Origin: Collinsella aerofaciens | Lineage (GTDB): Bacteria; Actinomycetota; Coriobacteriia; Coriobacteriales; Coriobacteriaceae | Reading direction: 5' to 3' | Assembly: GCA_014846205.1 (NCBI GenBank) | Contig: RKAY01000092.1 | Coordinates: 1 to 30,054, forward strand | Length of the DNA stretch: 30,054 nucleotides | Shown here: positions 6,405-13,937 of the stretch, piece after piece | How positions within the stretch are numbered: position 1 is the stretch's first letter | Layout: each line of letters starts with the position of its first letter | Notes under the pieces: model-generated | The model's database searches: none | The model's input: only the letters and a program-made list of their open reading frames with translations | Told to the model about the DNA's origin: nothing | Program-made: the position numbers and the translations under genes

Positions 6405-7535
6405 CTAGGCGCGGTGCCAGTCGGTCAGGCAGGCATCGAGGGAGGCGATGAGCGCATCCTTGTCCATGTGGCGGCCGATGATGCACAGGCTCGTCATGCG
6501 GTCGCCCGTCTCGTCGTCCCAAATTTGCATGATCTCGGGGTTCTCGTCGATGATCTTCTGCTTCTCGCCCTCGGGCGCGGAGTCAACGAACAAGCCGTTC
6601 TCCATCAGGCGCATCTGGTGGCCGGCCTGCTCAAACATGTAGCACATGTCCGGATTGCTGGCCTGCCACAGCGGGCCCTTGACGCGGATGACCTCGTCGG
6701 GCCACTCCTGCTCAACAAAATCGGTGAACTTCTGCAGGTCAAACGGCTTGCGGCGCGAGTACACAAAGGTCTCGATGTCGTACTCGAGCACCTCGGGGTC
6801 GTCGTGCTCCTCGGGGTGCTCCATGGCCTCGATCCAGGCGGCGGAGTTGTAGGCGCGCATAAAGTCGAAGCGGTCGGTATCGAGCAGTTCCTCCATGGGG
6901 ACCTCGCCGTTTTGGGCCTCGACGATCACGGCGTCCTTCTGCAGGCTGCGCACGATGGCCTTGAGCTCGGCGATCTGCTCAGGCGTCACGGTATCGGTCT
7001 TGTTGAGGATGAGCGTGGAGCAGAATTCAATCTGCTGGATGAGCAGACTCTCGATGTCGTCCTCGTCGATATCCTCGGCCAGCAGGTCGCGACCGCCGTT
7101 GAACTCGTCGTACATGCGGGCGCAGTCGACCACAGCCACGATGTTGTCGAGCGCAAGCTTGGGCTCGCCGCCCACCTTGGCCTCGTCGCAGAAGCTCGAG
7201 ATGGTGTAGGCGATGGGGATGGGCTCGCAAATGCCCGAGGCCTCGATGATGATGTAATCGAAGTCGCCCGAATCGGCGATGCCCTGCAGCTGGTTGGCCA
7301 GGTCGTCCGAAAGCGTGCAGCAGATGCAGCCGTTGGTGAGCGGGATGAGGTCGTCGGTCTCGGAAAGGCCGCCGTCGGCGATAAGGCTGGCGTCGACGTT
7401 GATCTCGCCGATATCGTTGACGATCACGGCGGCGCGGATGCCGCCGTCGTTAGCGAGGATGTGGTTGAGCAGCGTGGTCTTGCCGGCACCGAGGTATCCG
7501 GTAAGCATGATAATCTTCACGGGCTTGTTGGGCAT
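6405..7535 (-). CDS. CobW/COG0523-family GTP-binding metallochaperone
   Basis: This 376-residue G3E GTPase has Walker A GYLGAGKTT near the N-terminus, the metal-binding GCICC motif (about residues 68-72), Walker B-like DYIIIEASGICEP and the guanine-specificity motif NKTD. A CobW C-terminal domain follows (RVKGPLWQAS...). Family members deliver zinc, cobalt or other metals to client enzymes at the cost of GTP. The metal here is not determined, and no Zur-like operator was seen upstream. I chose ATG 7535 because AAGGAGG lies just before it. The in-frame ATG at 7556 has no ribosome-binding site. Its strong terminator separates it from trmL. Confidence 0.9.
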   Translation of the reverse strand: MPNKPVKIIMLTGYLGAGKTTLLNHILANDGGIRAAVIVNDIGEINVDASLIADGGLSETDDLIPLTNGCICCTLSDDLANQLQGIADSGDFDYIIIEASGICEPIPIAYTISSFCDEAKVGGEPKLALDNIVAVVDCARMYDEFNGGRDLLAEDIDEDDIESLLIQQIEFCSTLILNKTDTVTPEQIAELKAIVRSLQKDAVIVEAQNGEVPMEELLDTDRFDFMRAYNSAAWIEAMEHPEEHDDPEVLEYDIETFVYSRRKPFDLQKFTDFVEQEWPDEVIRVKGPLWQASNPDMCYMFEQAGHQMRLMENGLFVDSAPEGEKQKIIDENPEIMQIWDDETGDRMTSLCIIGRHMDKDALIASLDACLTDWHRA

Positions 7536-7621
7536 GTGCCCTCCTTTGTTAGACATGGCTTACAGTTGAATCTTATGCCAAACGCCTGCTCTTATACCCA
7601 CGCGCCGGCAAATAACACAGG

Positions 7622-7963
7622 CTACTCCCAGGCTCCCCATACATCGGGGCAATAACCGACGGTGGCCTTTTTGCCGTTGCGCACGATGGGCTCGGCTAGA
7701 ACCTGCTGGTTTTCGAGCAACTTGTCGAAGCGCTGGCTGGGGGTGAGGTGCTGGATGAGCGCGAGCGTCTCCTCGTCCTTGGCCTTGGGGTTGAGCAGCT
7801 TGTCGATGCCGCCGACCGCCTGCATCACGCTCGTGAGCTCGCCTTTGCTCATCTCCTTTTCCTTAAGGTCAATAAACTGCACCTTAATGCGACGCTCCTT
7901 AAAATAGCGCTGCGCCTTCTTGGTGTCGAAGGACTTCTTGGTGCCAAAAATTTGCACGTTCAC
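7622..7963 (-). CDS. ArsC/Spx-family protein lacking the active-site cysteine
   Basis: The 113-residue protein has the thioredoxin-like ArsC/YffB/Spx layout: IFGTKKSFDTKKAQRYFKER at the start, then QFIDLKE, GGIDKLLNP and LAEPIVRNGKKATVGYCPDVW. In arsenate reductases a cysteine sits in the first loop. Here the loop reads TKKSFDT, and the only cysteine is near the C-terminus in GYCPDVW. Arsenate reduction is therefore unlikely, and a Spx-like or other thiol-related role is possible but unproven. The start is GTG 7963, with GGGAG about 9 nt upstream. It begins 15 nt after the flavodoxin-fold reductase gene ends, so the two are probably co-transcribed. Confidence 0.85.
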   Translation of the reverse strand: MNVQIFGTKKSFDTKKAQRYFKERRIKVQFIDLKEKEMSKGELTSVMQAVGGIDKLLNPKAKDEETLALIQHLTPSQRFDKLLENQQVLAEPIVRNGKKATVGYCPDVWGAWE

Positions 7964-7978
7964 TTATCGGCTCCCGTT

Positions 7979-8602
7979 CTAACGAATGAAGTTGGTGCGG
8001 GCGCGATCGGCTTCGGGGGCTTCGATGCCGGCAGCCTGTCCTGCCTCGATGCAACGCAGGAGCCAGGCCATGTTTTTACCGATGTTTCGCATGGTGGCCA
8101 GGCCCTCAGCGTCCTGGGCAGCTTCACCCGGCATGGCGCCAAACGCGTTGTTCCAGTACGTGGAGGCGGCCACGGGCATCTGGTTGATGGTGAAGTACTT
8201 GTTGAGCACGTCGAAGGTCGTCGACGTACCGCCGCGACGGGCGACGGCGACGGCAGCGCCCGGTTTGTGTGCAAAGGCCTTGCCTCCGGCATAGAATGCG
8301 CGATCGAGTGCCGAGAGGATGCGTCCGCTGGGATGCGCATAGTAGACGGGCGAGCCAAAGACAAAGCCGTCTGCGCGCTCGGCGGCAGCGATGAGCTCGT
8401 TCACCACGTCGTCGTCAAAGGTGCAGCGACCGCCAAGCTTGCCGCATTGACCGCAGCCGATGCAGTCGCGAATGGGCTTGGCGCCCAGCTGAAACGCCTC
8501 GGTATCAATGCCTTCGGCATTGAGCTGCTCGGCGACCTCGGCGAGTGCGCGGGCGGTGTTGCCATTTGCCTTGGGGCTGCCATTGACCAAAAGAACCTTC
8601 AT
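7979..8602 (-). CDS. Flavodoxin-fold NAD(P)H-dependent FMN reductase
   Basis: The 207-residue protein begins MKVLLVNGSPKANGNTARAL, the phosphate-binding loop of FMN reductases (PF03358-like). The cysteine-rich motif CIGCGQCGKLGGRC (about 47-60), followed by DDDV, is typical of iron-sulfur-flavoprotein-like members. GSPVYY (about 86-91) contacts the flavin in relatives. It probably transfers electrons from NAD(P)H through FMN to an unknown acceptor. Start ATG 8602 has GGAG 6 nt upstream, whereas the in-frame ATG at 8614 has no ribosome-binding site. It is first in a two-gene unit with the ArsC-like gene. Confidence 0.88.
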   Translation of the reverse strand: MKVLLVNGSPKANGNTARALAEVAEQLNAEGIDTEAFQLGAKPIRDCIGCGQCGKLGGRCTFDDDVVNELIAAAERADGFVFGSPVYYAHPSGRILSALDRAFYAGGKAFAHKPGAAVAVARRGGTSTTFDVLNKYFTINQMPVAASTYWNNAFGAMPGEAAQDAEGLATMRNIGKNMAWLLRCIEAGQAAGIEAPEADRARTNFIR

Positions 8603-8795
8603 CACAAACTCCATCTGCTATCGGTGAATTCTGCTGAGAATTATCTCACGTTGCGTGCGACGGCGTTGGCACGGTGCGGGCGATGTTTATCTCGCAACGT
8701 TCTTAAGGGCGTTCATGCCTAAGGCCATCTAGGGACATTGCGGTGCGGCATGGGGAATGCATCGGGAAACGTTCGATAAATGCTTATAAACACGT

Positions 8796-8824
8796 TTTTG
8801 ACGGCATACGTTGACAGATATACT
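8796..8824 (+). promoter_or_regulatory. Possible promoter of the patatin-like gene
   Basis: TTGACG (8798-8803) and TATACT (8819-8824) are good hexamers but only 15 bp apart. The ribosome-binding site GGAG precedes ATG 8861. The rest of 8603-8797 shows no gene, only a weak inverted repeat ACGTTGCG (8648-8655) and CGCAACGT (8693-8700). Confidence 0.35.
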
Positions 8825-8860
8825 TGTTTAGTTCAAAAGCATGAGAACGGAGATGGTCGC

Positions 8861-9730
8861 ATGGCACAGCCGGATACGACGCGCACGGTGGGGCTTGCGC
8901 TCGAGGGAGGCGGCTACCGCGGTATGTATACGGCAGGCGTGCTCGACGTTTGGATGGAGCACGGTTTGACCTGCGATCATATGGTGGGTGTCTCGGCGGG
9001 CGCGGCGTTTGGCTACAACTTTAAATCGCGCCAGATCGGCCGTGCCATTCGCTACAACAAGGCCTATTGCGCCGACAAGCGCTATGCGAGCGTGACAAGC
9101 TGGCTGCGAACCGGTGACATGTTCAATGCCGATTTTGCCTATCACGAGGTGCCTATCGAGCGCGATCCCATCGACTTGGAGGCGTATCGCGCCTGCTCCA
9201 TGCGATTTACGTGCGTGTGTACCGATATCGAGACGGGCAAGGCCGTCTATCACGATCTGCCGTATGGCGACGAGCGCGATATCGAGTGGATCCGGGCGTC
9301 GTCTGCTATTCCTGTGGCGACGCGTCCCGTTGCTATTGACGGGCATAAGTATCTGGATGGTGGCGTGGCTGATTCTATTCCCAGCGCATGGCTGTTTGCG
9401 CAGGGGTATGACCGCAATATCGTGGTACTCACGCAGCCGGCGGGCTTTGTGAAGCAGCCCAACAGCGTGATGCCCATGCTGCGGCGCGTGTTCCGTCACT
9501 ATCCGGAGTTTGTCGCAGCGCTTGAGCATCGGCATGAGGTCTACAATGCCACGCTCGATGACCTAGCACGTCGCGAGGCTGCCGGCGAAATCTTTGTGGT
9601 GCGGCCGAGCGAATCGGTGAAGGTGCCGTCGCTGTGCCGCGAACCGGATGAGCTCGAGCGCATCTACCAGGTCGGCCGCCGCGATGCGGAGGCGACCTTG
9701 CCCGCGCTGGAAGCGTATCTGGCGGGGTAA
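8861..9730 (+). CDS. Patatin-like phospholipase (YjjU-type)
   Basis: The 289-residue protein shows the patatin catalytic set: oxyanion loop GGGYRGMYTAGVL (about 18-30), nucleophile elbow GVSAG and the dyad aspartate motif DGGVADSIP. The catalytic dyad is therefore Ser-Asp. The C-terminal part (ERHEVYNATL-like helix, then FVVRPSESVKV) matches the bacterial YjjU/RssA-like subfamily with a DUF6363-type tail. It probably hydrolyses phospholipid or other acyl esters inside the cell, since no signal peptide is visible. ATG 8861 is chosen for its GGAG site and because the conserved region starts 15 codons later. It is a single gene ending in a strong hairpin. Confidence 0.9.
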   Translation: MAQPDTTRTVGLALEGGGYRGMYTAGVLDVWMEHGLTCDHMVGVSAGAAFGYNFKSRQIGRAIRYNKAYCADKRYASVTSWLRTGDMFNADFAYHEVPIERDPIDLEAYRACSMRFTCVCTDIETGKAVYHDLPYGDERDIEWIRASSAIPVATRPVAIDGHKYLDGGVADSIPSAWLFAQGYDRNIVVLTQPAGFVKQPNSVMPMLRRVFRHYPEFVAALEHRHEVYNATLDDLARREAAGEIFVVRPSESVKVPSLCREPDELERIYQVGRRDAEATLPALEAYLAG

Positions 9731-9740
9731 GGGTCGCATA

Positions 9741-9788
9741 CGGAAAGCGCATCCCGGAATGGACGTTCGAACCGGGATGCGCTTTCCG
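9741..9788. terminator. Perfect 17-bp hairpin after the patatin-like gene
   Basis: CGGAAAGCGCATCCCGG (9741-9757) pairs fully with 9772-9788 around a 14-nt loop. It lies between the convergent phospholipase and thiE genes, so it may stop both. The T-tract is poor on both sides. Confidence 0.7.
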
Positions 9789-9831
9789 CTATTGAAGATA
9801 TGAGGCTGCGAATCAGCTGCTCGGCCTATGT

Positions 9832-10527
9832 CTATGCCTGCTGCCAGGTGTCGACAAGCTCCTTGGCCGCGGCGTAGGGATCATCGGCGCTGCAGACGGC
9901 GCTCACCACAAAGAAGCCATCGACGCCGGTGGCCTTAAGCTGCGGCAAGTCGGCTGTCTTAACGCCGCCGCCCACCACGATGGGCACGGGGCTTGCCGCG
10001 TGGAGTGCGGCCAGGTCCTCAAAGCTCTTGGTGATGATGGAGCCGTCGGCCGCGCGTCCGCAGTCGCGCTTGGTCTCGGTCTCGTGGAGCGGGCCGATGC
10101 CCAGGTAGTCGACCAGACTCATGTCGGCGGTCTTGACGTACTCGAGCATCTCCTCGCAGCGGGCCGAAAGGCCCACAATGGCATCGGGGCCCAGCAGCTT
10201 GCGACAGACCTCGACGGGAATATCGCTCTGACCCACGTGCACGCCGTCGACAGCGATGCCCTGCTCGCGCGCAGCGAGTACGCAGTCCAGGCGGTCGTCG
10301 ATCAGCAAGGCAACCTGACCGGTCTTGCCGGCCTGTGCGATTGCCTGCGCGGCGTCGCCGGTCAGCGCAATGATCTCGCGGGCGCTTGCCACCTTGGAGC
10401 GCACCTGGATGCAGGTAAAGCCGGCGTCGAGTGCCTGGGCCACCACATCGCCCACGGGGCGCCCGAGCGTGTTTTCGGGGCCGAGCACCAGATAGGCCGA
10501 GATATCAAGGTTGTCGCGGATGCTCAT
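9832..10527 (-). CDS. thiE: Thiamine-phosphate synthase ThiE
   Basis: The 231-residue TIM-barrel protein has the ThiE motifs QVRSK, LLIDDRLD, DGVHVGQSD, VGLSARC, DYLGIGPLHETETKRD, PIVVGGGV and FFVVSAV. It joins hydroxymethylpyrimidine diphosphate with hydroxyethylthiazole phosphate to make thiamine phosphate, releasing pyrophosphate. The start ATG overlaps the stop of the preceding DUF77 gene by 4 nt (ATGA), which indicates translational coupling. It is the last gene of the riboswitch-controlled unit. No thiD gene for the pyrimidine kinase is in this operon. Confidence 0.95.
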   Translation of the reverse strand: MSIRDNLDISAYLVLGPENTLGRPVGDVVAQALDAGFTCIQVRSKVASAREIIALTGDAAQAIAQAGKTGQVALLIDDRLDCVLAAREQGIAVDGVHVGQSDIPVEVCRKLLGPDAIVGLSARCEEMLEYVKTADMSLVDYLGIGPLHETETKRDCGRAADGSIITKSFEDLAALHAASPVPIVVGGGVKTADLPQLKATGVDGFFVVSAVCSADDPYAAAKELVDTWQQA

Positions 10528-10865
10528 CGTGCTTCCTCCTGTTTCTTGATCTGTGCTTCCATGCGCTCGAGTTTGCCGGTCATGGTGTCGGTAAATCCGG
10601 GTCGAATATCGGCTTTGAGCACGATTTCGGTGCGGATGCCCTTGCTCGCCAACACAAAGGTCGCGTCGCGCACGACCTGCATGACCTCGTCCCAGTCGCC
10701 CTCGATCTCGGTGAACATCGAGGTGGTGCGGTTGGGAAGGCCGCTCTCGCGAATGACGCGCACGACCTCGGCGACCTCGGCGGACAGCTCATCGCCGGTG
10801 CCGCACGGGGCGATGGCCACGGCGACGAGTGTGTTCATGCCGGCAGCGGTTGCGGGCTCGGACAT
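10524..10865 (-). CDS. Thiamine-binding protein of the DUF77/MTH1187 family
   Basis: This is a 113-residue, probably soluble protein with the MTH1187/YkoF-like pattern: VAVAIAPCGTGDELSAEVAEVV, then GLPNRTTSMFTEIEGDWDEVMQVV and a conserved KADIRPG strand. The family forms ferredoxin-like tetramers, and several members bind thiamine or its hydroxymethylpyrimidine part. Its place between thiM and thiE supports a role in thiamine or pyrimidine handling. It starts 3 nt after the thiM stop, has GAGGAGG 8 nt before the ATG, and overlaps thiE by 4 nt. An internal ATG (codon 10, MNTLVAV) is closer to typical family starts but lacks such a site. Confidence 0.85.
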   Translation of the reverse strand: MSEPATAAGMNTLVAVAIAPCGTGDELSAEVAEVVRVIRESGLPNRTTSMFTEIEGDWDEVMQVVRDATFVLASKGIRTEIVLKADIRPGFTDTMTGKLERMEAQIKKQEEAR

Positions 10866-10868
10866 GGC

Positions 10869-11645
10869 TTATGCCTCCTCGAGCTCGAGTTGGTTATCGG
10901 CAATATCTTGGGCGGTTGCGCGGTAGAGCTCGTCGATAAAGGCGACCTTAAAGCTTGCCGGGGCATCGGCGACAGCGGCGGCACGCGTGCCGGCGACGTT
11001 GTAGGCGGCGGTACCGCAGACGGCTGCCGTAAACGGATCGGCAGCGCAGGCGTACATGGCCAGCACGCCGCCCTGCGAGCAACCGCAACCGGTGATCTTG
11101 GACATGAGCGGGCTGCCGCCGTGGGACTTGGCCACGGTCGTGCCGTCGGTAATCAGGTCGACTTCGCCCGAGACGACCACGGCGCCGCCGGTGTAGCGGG
11201 CGAGTGCCACGGCAGCATCGCCCTCAAGACCCCACAGGCCGGCAAGCGCGATGATCTCGGAGGCGTTGCCGCGCACGATGGTGGGCTTGTACTGCTTGAG
11301 CTCGTTTACCAGCTGGGTGCGCAGGCTGCCGATGCCCAGACCCACCGGATCGAGCACCCAGGGCTTGCCGGCGTCGTGTGCCGCCTTGGCCGCGCGGGGA
11401 ATCGTCTGCTCGTAGATGGGGAAGAGCGTGCCCATATTGAGATAGATGGCGCCGCCGCCGGCAACGAGCGCCTCGCCCTCGTCGGGCAGATAGACCATGG
11501 CGGCCGATCCGCCCACGGCGAGCTGCGCGTTGGCGACAAAGTCGATCGTCACCGTGTTGGTGATGGAGCCGGCCATCGGATTGGTGGCGCGAATCTCGTC
11601 CACCGCCTTGACCATATGTTGCTTAAGCTGTTCCGAATCAATCAC
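10869..11645 (-). CDS. thiM: Hydroxyethylthiazole kinase ThiM
   Basis: The 258-residue ribokinase-fold enzyme phosphorylates 4-methyl-5-(2-hydroxyethyl)thiazole for the salvage route. Visible motifs are SITNTVTIDFVANAQLA near the N-terminus, WVLDPVGLG, PTIVRGNASEI and the anion-hole/active-site motif ITGCGCSQGG. I chose GTG 11645 because AAGGAGG lies 8 nt upstream and downstream of the riboswitch terminator. Longer in-frame versions would read through the riboswitch and its hairpin and are not credible. The enzyme length agrees with the family (about 260). Confidence 0.95.
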   Translation of the reverse strand: MIDSEQLKQHMVKAVDEIRATNPMAGSITNTVTIDFVANAQLAVGGSAAMVYLPDEGEALVAGGGAIYLNMGTLFPIYEQTIPRAAKAAHDAGKPWVLDPVGLGIGSLRTQLVNELKQYKPTIVRGNASEIIALAGLWGLEGDAAVALARYTGGAVVVSGEVDLITDGTTVAKSHGGSPLMSKITGCGCSQGGVLAMYACAADPFTAAVCGTAAYNVAGTRAAAVADAPASFKVAFIDELYRATAQDIADNQLELEEA

Positions 11646-11665
11646 TGCACATGCCTCCTTGGCAT

Positions 11666-11698
11666 AGAAAAGGGGCGCTGTGCATAGACAGCGCCCCT
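11666..11698 (-). terminator. Riboswitch-controlled intrinsic terminator
   Basis: An 11-bp perfect stem (AGGGGCGCTGT, 11671-11681, with 11688-11698) has a 6-nt loop and is followed by TTTT on the minus strand. It sits between the TPP aptamer and the thiM ribosome-binding site, so it is the likely expression platform. Confidence 0.9.
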
Positions 11699-11707
11699 GT
11701 AAAGGCG

Positions 11708-11803
11708 GCATGCTCCCTACGCCAGCATTAACTGACAGGTTCAAAGGATTGGGCCCCATGCCCTCTCAGCCTTGTGGTTCGCACCGCCGGCACTCCCGCA
11801 TCG
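11708..11803 (-). ncRNA. TPP riboswitch (THI element)
   Basis: On the minus strand the conserved blocks appear in order: GGGAGTGCC, then GGCTGAGAGGG, CCTTTGAACCTG, GTTAATGCTGGCGTAGGGA. These are the thiamine-pyrophosphate aptamer signatures (CUGAGA and the GAACCUG...GCGUAGGGA arm). The P1 helix is extended by ATGC/GCAT. High TPP should favour the downstream terminator and shut off thiM, DUF77 and thiE. Confidence 0.95.
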
Positions 11804-11830
11804 AATCTGTTGTTCCCTATACTAGCGCAC

Positions 11831-11919
11831 CTGCCAAAAAGGGACAGGTTTATTTTGGCAGATGGCAACAGGGGCGTTGCATTTTCCCAGATAAAACCTG
11901 CCAAATATGCCTGTCCCTT
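11831..11919. repeat. Nested inverted-repeat element between thiM and the HAD gene
   Basis: The large arms AAGGGACAGG...TTTTGGCAG (11839-11861) and CTGCCAAA...CCTGTCCCTT (11898-11919) pair with a small internal mismatch. Inside them CTGCCAAAA (11831-11839) also pairs with TTTTGGCAG (11853-11861). The GGGACAG/CTGTCCC core recalls the hairpins at 1615 and 5663, suggesting a related family of dispersed elements. No gene is seen in 11804-11966. Confidence 0.6.
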
Positions 11920-11966
11920 ATTGACAGGTCGTTACAATGGATACGGTGAAAATGACGGGGGATTCT

Positions 11967-12875
11967 ATGATCAAACTTGTGCTGACCGATATGGACGATA
12001 CGCTGATTCCGGCCGGGCATGATGGCGCCAGCGACTACGCCATCGAGGGCATTCATGCCATGCAAGCGGCGGGCCTGCATTTTGGCCCGGTTTCGGGTCG
12101 TCAGCCGTCCGCGATGGGCTGGATGTTCAAAAACCGTTCCGAGTGTTTTTCGACTGGTGCGTTCTGTAACGGCCAGGTGATGTTTGTCGACGGCGAAGTA
12201 GTCACCTCGCGCGCAATCGACAACGATGCTCTGATGCGTTTGGCCGACTACCTGGAGCAAGAGACCGACGATACATTTCTAAAAGTCTACAGCCTGGGCG
12301 ATGACTTTTGGGGCAACGATTCCTATTGCGTGACGAGTGACCCCGAGCGCGTTCGTCGCGCCATGGAGTCGGGCGGCAACGCGTGGCTCAAAGGCGAAGA
12401 GGCCCCGTGCCGTCCCGTCGTCGATGACGCGCCGGTGTTTAAGTCGAATATCTGGAGTACCCGTTCGCGTGAGGAGCTCGCGGAGCTACGCGAGCGCGTT
12501 GCCGCTGAGGTGCCGGAACTCTCGCTTGTGTTTCCCAACAACCGAGTGCGCCTGTTTGACATCCTCCCTGCTGATTGGAACAAGGGCTGCGCTGCGCTGG
12601 AGCTGGCGCGTGCTTTGGGCCTGACGCTCGACGAGGTGGCCGTATTCGGTGATTCTGATAACGATTTGCCCATGATCGATGCCGTTTCCAACTCCGTTGC
12701 AGTCGCCAATGCCAACGAGGCCGTCACGGCGGCGGCGCGCTGGCATATTGGCGCTGCGGCAGATGATGCGGTCGCCGGGGCTCTGCATCAGATTGCCGCC
12801 TGCGCCGCGACGGGGGAGATGCCGTCGTTTATGCGTCAGGTGGACGCGGCGGGTTTTGGCGTCACGAACGTCTAG
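11967..12875 (+). CDS. HAD-superfamily phosphatase (Cof type)
   Basis: The 302-residue protein has all HAD motifs: DMDDT near the N-terminus (nucleophile and acid aspartates), SGR as motif II, the lysine in NKG (about residue 207) and GDSDND as motif IV. A C2-type cap lies between motifs II and III, as in Cof-like sugar-phosphate and pyridoxal-phosphate phosphatases. The substrate is not determined. ATG 11967 is preceded by GGGGGA. Two upstream in-frame ATGs (11937 and 11952) are possible, but the conserved strand IKLVLTDMDDT starts at codon 2 of the chosen start. The LysR gene follows after 10 nt, so the two are probably co-transcribed. Confidence 0.9.
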   Translation: MIKLVLTDMDDTLIPAGHDGASDYAIEGIHAMQAAGLHFGPVSGRQPSAMGWMFKNRSECFSTGAFCNGQVMFVDGEVVTSRAIDNDALMRLADYLEQETDDTFLKVYSLGDDFWGNDSYCVTSDPERVRRAMESGGNAWLKGEEAPCRPVVDDAPVFKSNIWSTRSREELAELRERVAAEVPELSLVFPNNRVRLFDILPADWNKGCAALELARALGLTLDEVAVFGDSDNDLPMIDAVSNSVAVANANEAVTAAARWHIGAAADDAVAGALHQIAACAATGEMPSFMRQVDAAGFGVTNV

Positions 12876-12885
12876 GGAGAAGGCT

Positions 12886-13782
12886 ATGAAACTCCAGCAG
12901 CTCAGATATGTCGTCAAAGTTGCCGAATGTGGCAGCATTACCGAGGCCTCGCGCCGGCTCTTTGTGTCGCAGCCCTCGATCACCGCGTCGATCCGCGATC
13001 TCGAAAACGAGATGGGTGTGCATATATTTGAGCGCACCAACAAGGGCGTCATTGTGTCCGAGGAAGGCGAGACCTTCTTGGGCTATGCGCGTCAGGTGCT
13101 CGACCAGGCTGACCTGCTCGAGGGCAAGTACAAGGGCGCATCCGAGCAGGTGCCGCACTTTAGTGTGAGCTGTCAGCATTATTCCTTTGCCGTTAACGCG
13201 TTTGTTGACGTGATCCGCGAGTTCGATGCCGCGCGTTACGACTTTACCCTGCGCGAGGAGCAAACCCACGAGATTATCGAGGACGTCGCGCACATGAAAA
13301 GCGAACTGGGCATCCTGTACTTATCCGAGCATAACCGCGAGGTCATCGAGCGCATGCTGGTGGCCAACGAGCTCGTGTTCGAAGGACTCTTCTGCGCCAC
13401 GCCGCATGTCTTCGTGTGCGCCGACCATCCGCTGGCGGGCCGCTCGAGTGTGACGCTCGAGGACTTGGAAGACTACCCGTTCCTGTCCTATGAGCAGGGC
13501 AGCTATAACTCGTTTTATTATTCTGAGGAGCTGACCTCGACCTTTGAGCGTCGCAAGAATATCCGCGTGCGTGACCGTGCGACGTTGTTCAACCTAGCTA
13601 TGGGCCTTAACGGTTACACGGTGTGTTCGGGCGTGATCAGCCATGAACTTAACGGCCCCGGTATCATCTCGATTCCGCTCGATGTGGACGAATACATGGA
13701 GATCGGCATTATTACGCGTAAAAATACGACGCTCACGCGCTATGGGCAGGCCTATATCGAAGCGATTCGTCAGCATATCTAG
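12886..13782 (+). CDS. LysR-family transcriptional regulator
   Basis: The 298-residue protein has the LysR winged HTH at residues 1-60 (MKLQQLRYVVKVAECGSITE, then RRLFVSQPSITASIRDLE) and a periplasmic-binding-like sensor domain. It begins 10 nt after the HAD gene with GGGAG as ribosome-binding site. The next gene is a MetE-like methionine synthase, and a LysR-type dyad (13829-13851) lies between them. It is therefore a good candidate regulator of methionine synthesis, by analogy with MetR/CysB-type systems. The ligand is unknown. The role is inferred from context. Confidence 0.9.
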   Translation: MKLQQLRYVVKVAECGSITEASRRLFVSQPSITASIRDLENEMGVHIFERTNKGVIVSEEGETFLGYARQVLDQADLLEGKYKGASEQVPHFSVSCQHYSFAVNAFVDVIREFDAARYDFTLREEQTHEIIEDVAHMKSELGILYLSEHNREVIERMLVANELVFEGLFCATPHVFVCADHPLAGRSSVTLEDLEDYPFLSYEQGSYNSFYYSEELTSTFERRKNIRVRDRATLFNLAMGLNGYTVCSGVISHELNGPGIISIPLDVDEYMEIGIITRKNTTLTRYGQAYIEAIRQHI

Positions 13783-13828
13783 GCTGCTGTGCTCCGCGCG
13801 GGTCAAATTTCTTTATGGCAGTCCAGAC

Positions 13829-13851
13829 TGATATAGAAATCATCTATATCA
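13829..13851. promoter_or_regulatory. LysR-type dyad upstream of the methionine synthase gene
   Basis: TGATATAG (13829-13836) and CTATATCA (13844-13851) form a perfect 8-bp dyad with a 7-bp centre, matching the T-N11-A style of LysR boxes. A -10-like TATATT lies at 13866-13871, which would place the dyad around -35. Confidence 0.6.
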
Positions 13852-13883
13852 AACTGTTATAAACGTATATTTTACGATGGCCA

Positions 13884-13897
13884 TATGAGCGCTCATA
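13884..13897. promoter_or_regulatory. 14-bp palindrome in the leader of the methionine synthase gene
   Basis: TATGAGC followed by GCTCATA is a perfect dyad about 40 nt before the start codon and just past the presumed transcription start. It could be a second operator or a short RNA hairpin. Confidence 0.35.
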
Positions 13898-13937
13898 CTC
13901 TGTCCCAGTAAAGCAACCAATGCAAAGGGAGATATCT

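Noticed and set aside
6180..7655. A 491-codon open frame on the plus strand across the CobW-type gene
   Set aside because: It is antisense to a clearly recognisable gene, has a repetitive Val/Leu/Asp/Gly composition typical of G+C-rich shadow frames and shows no domain.
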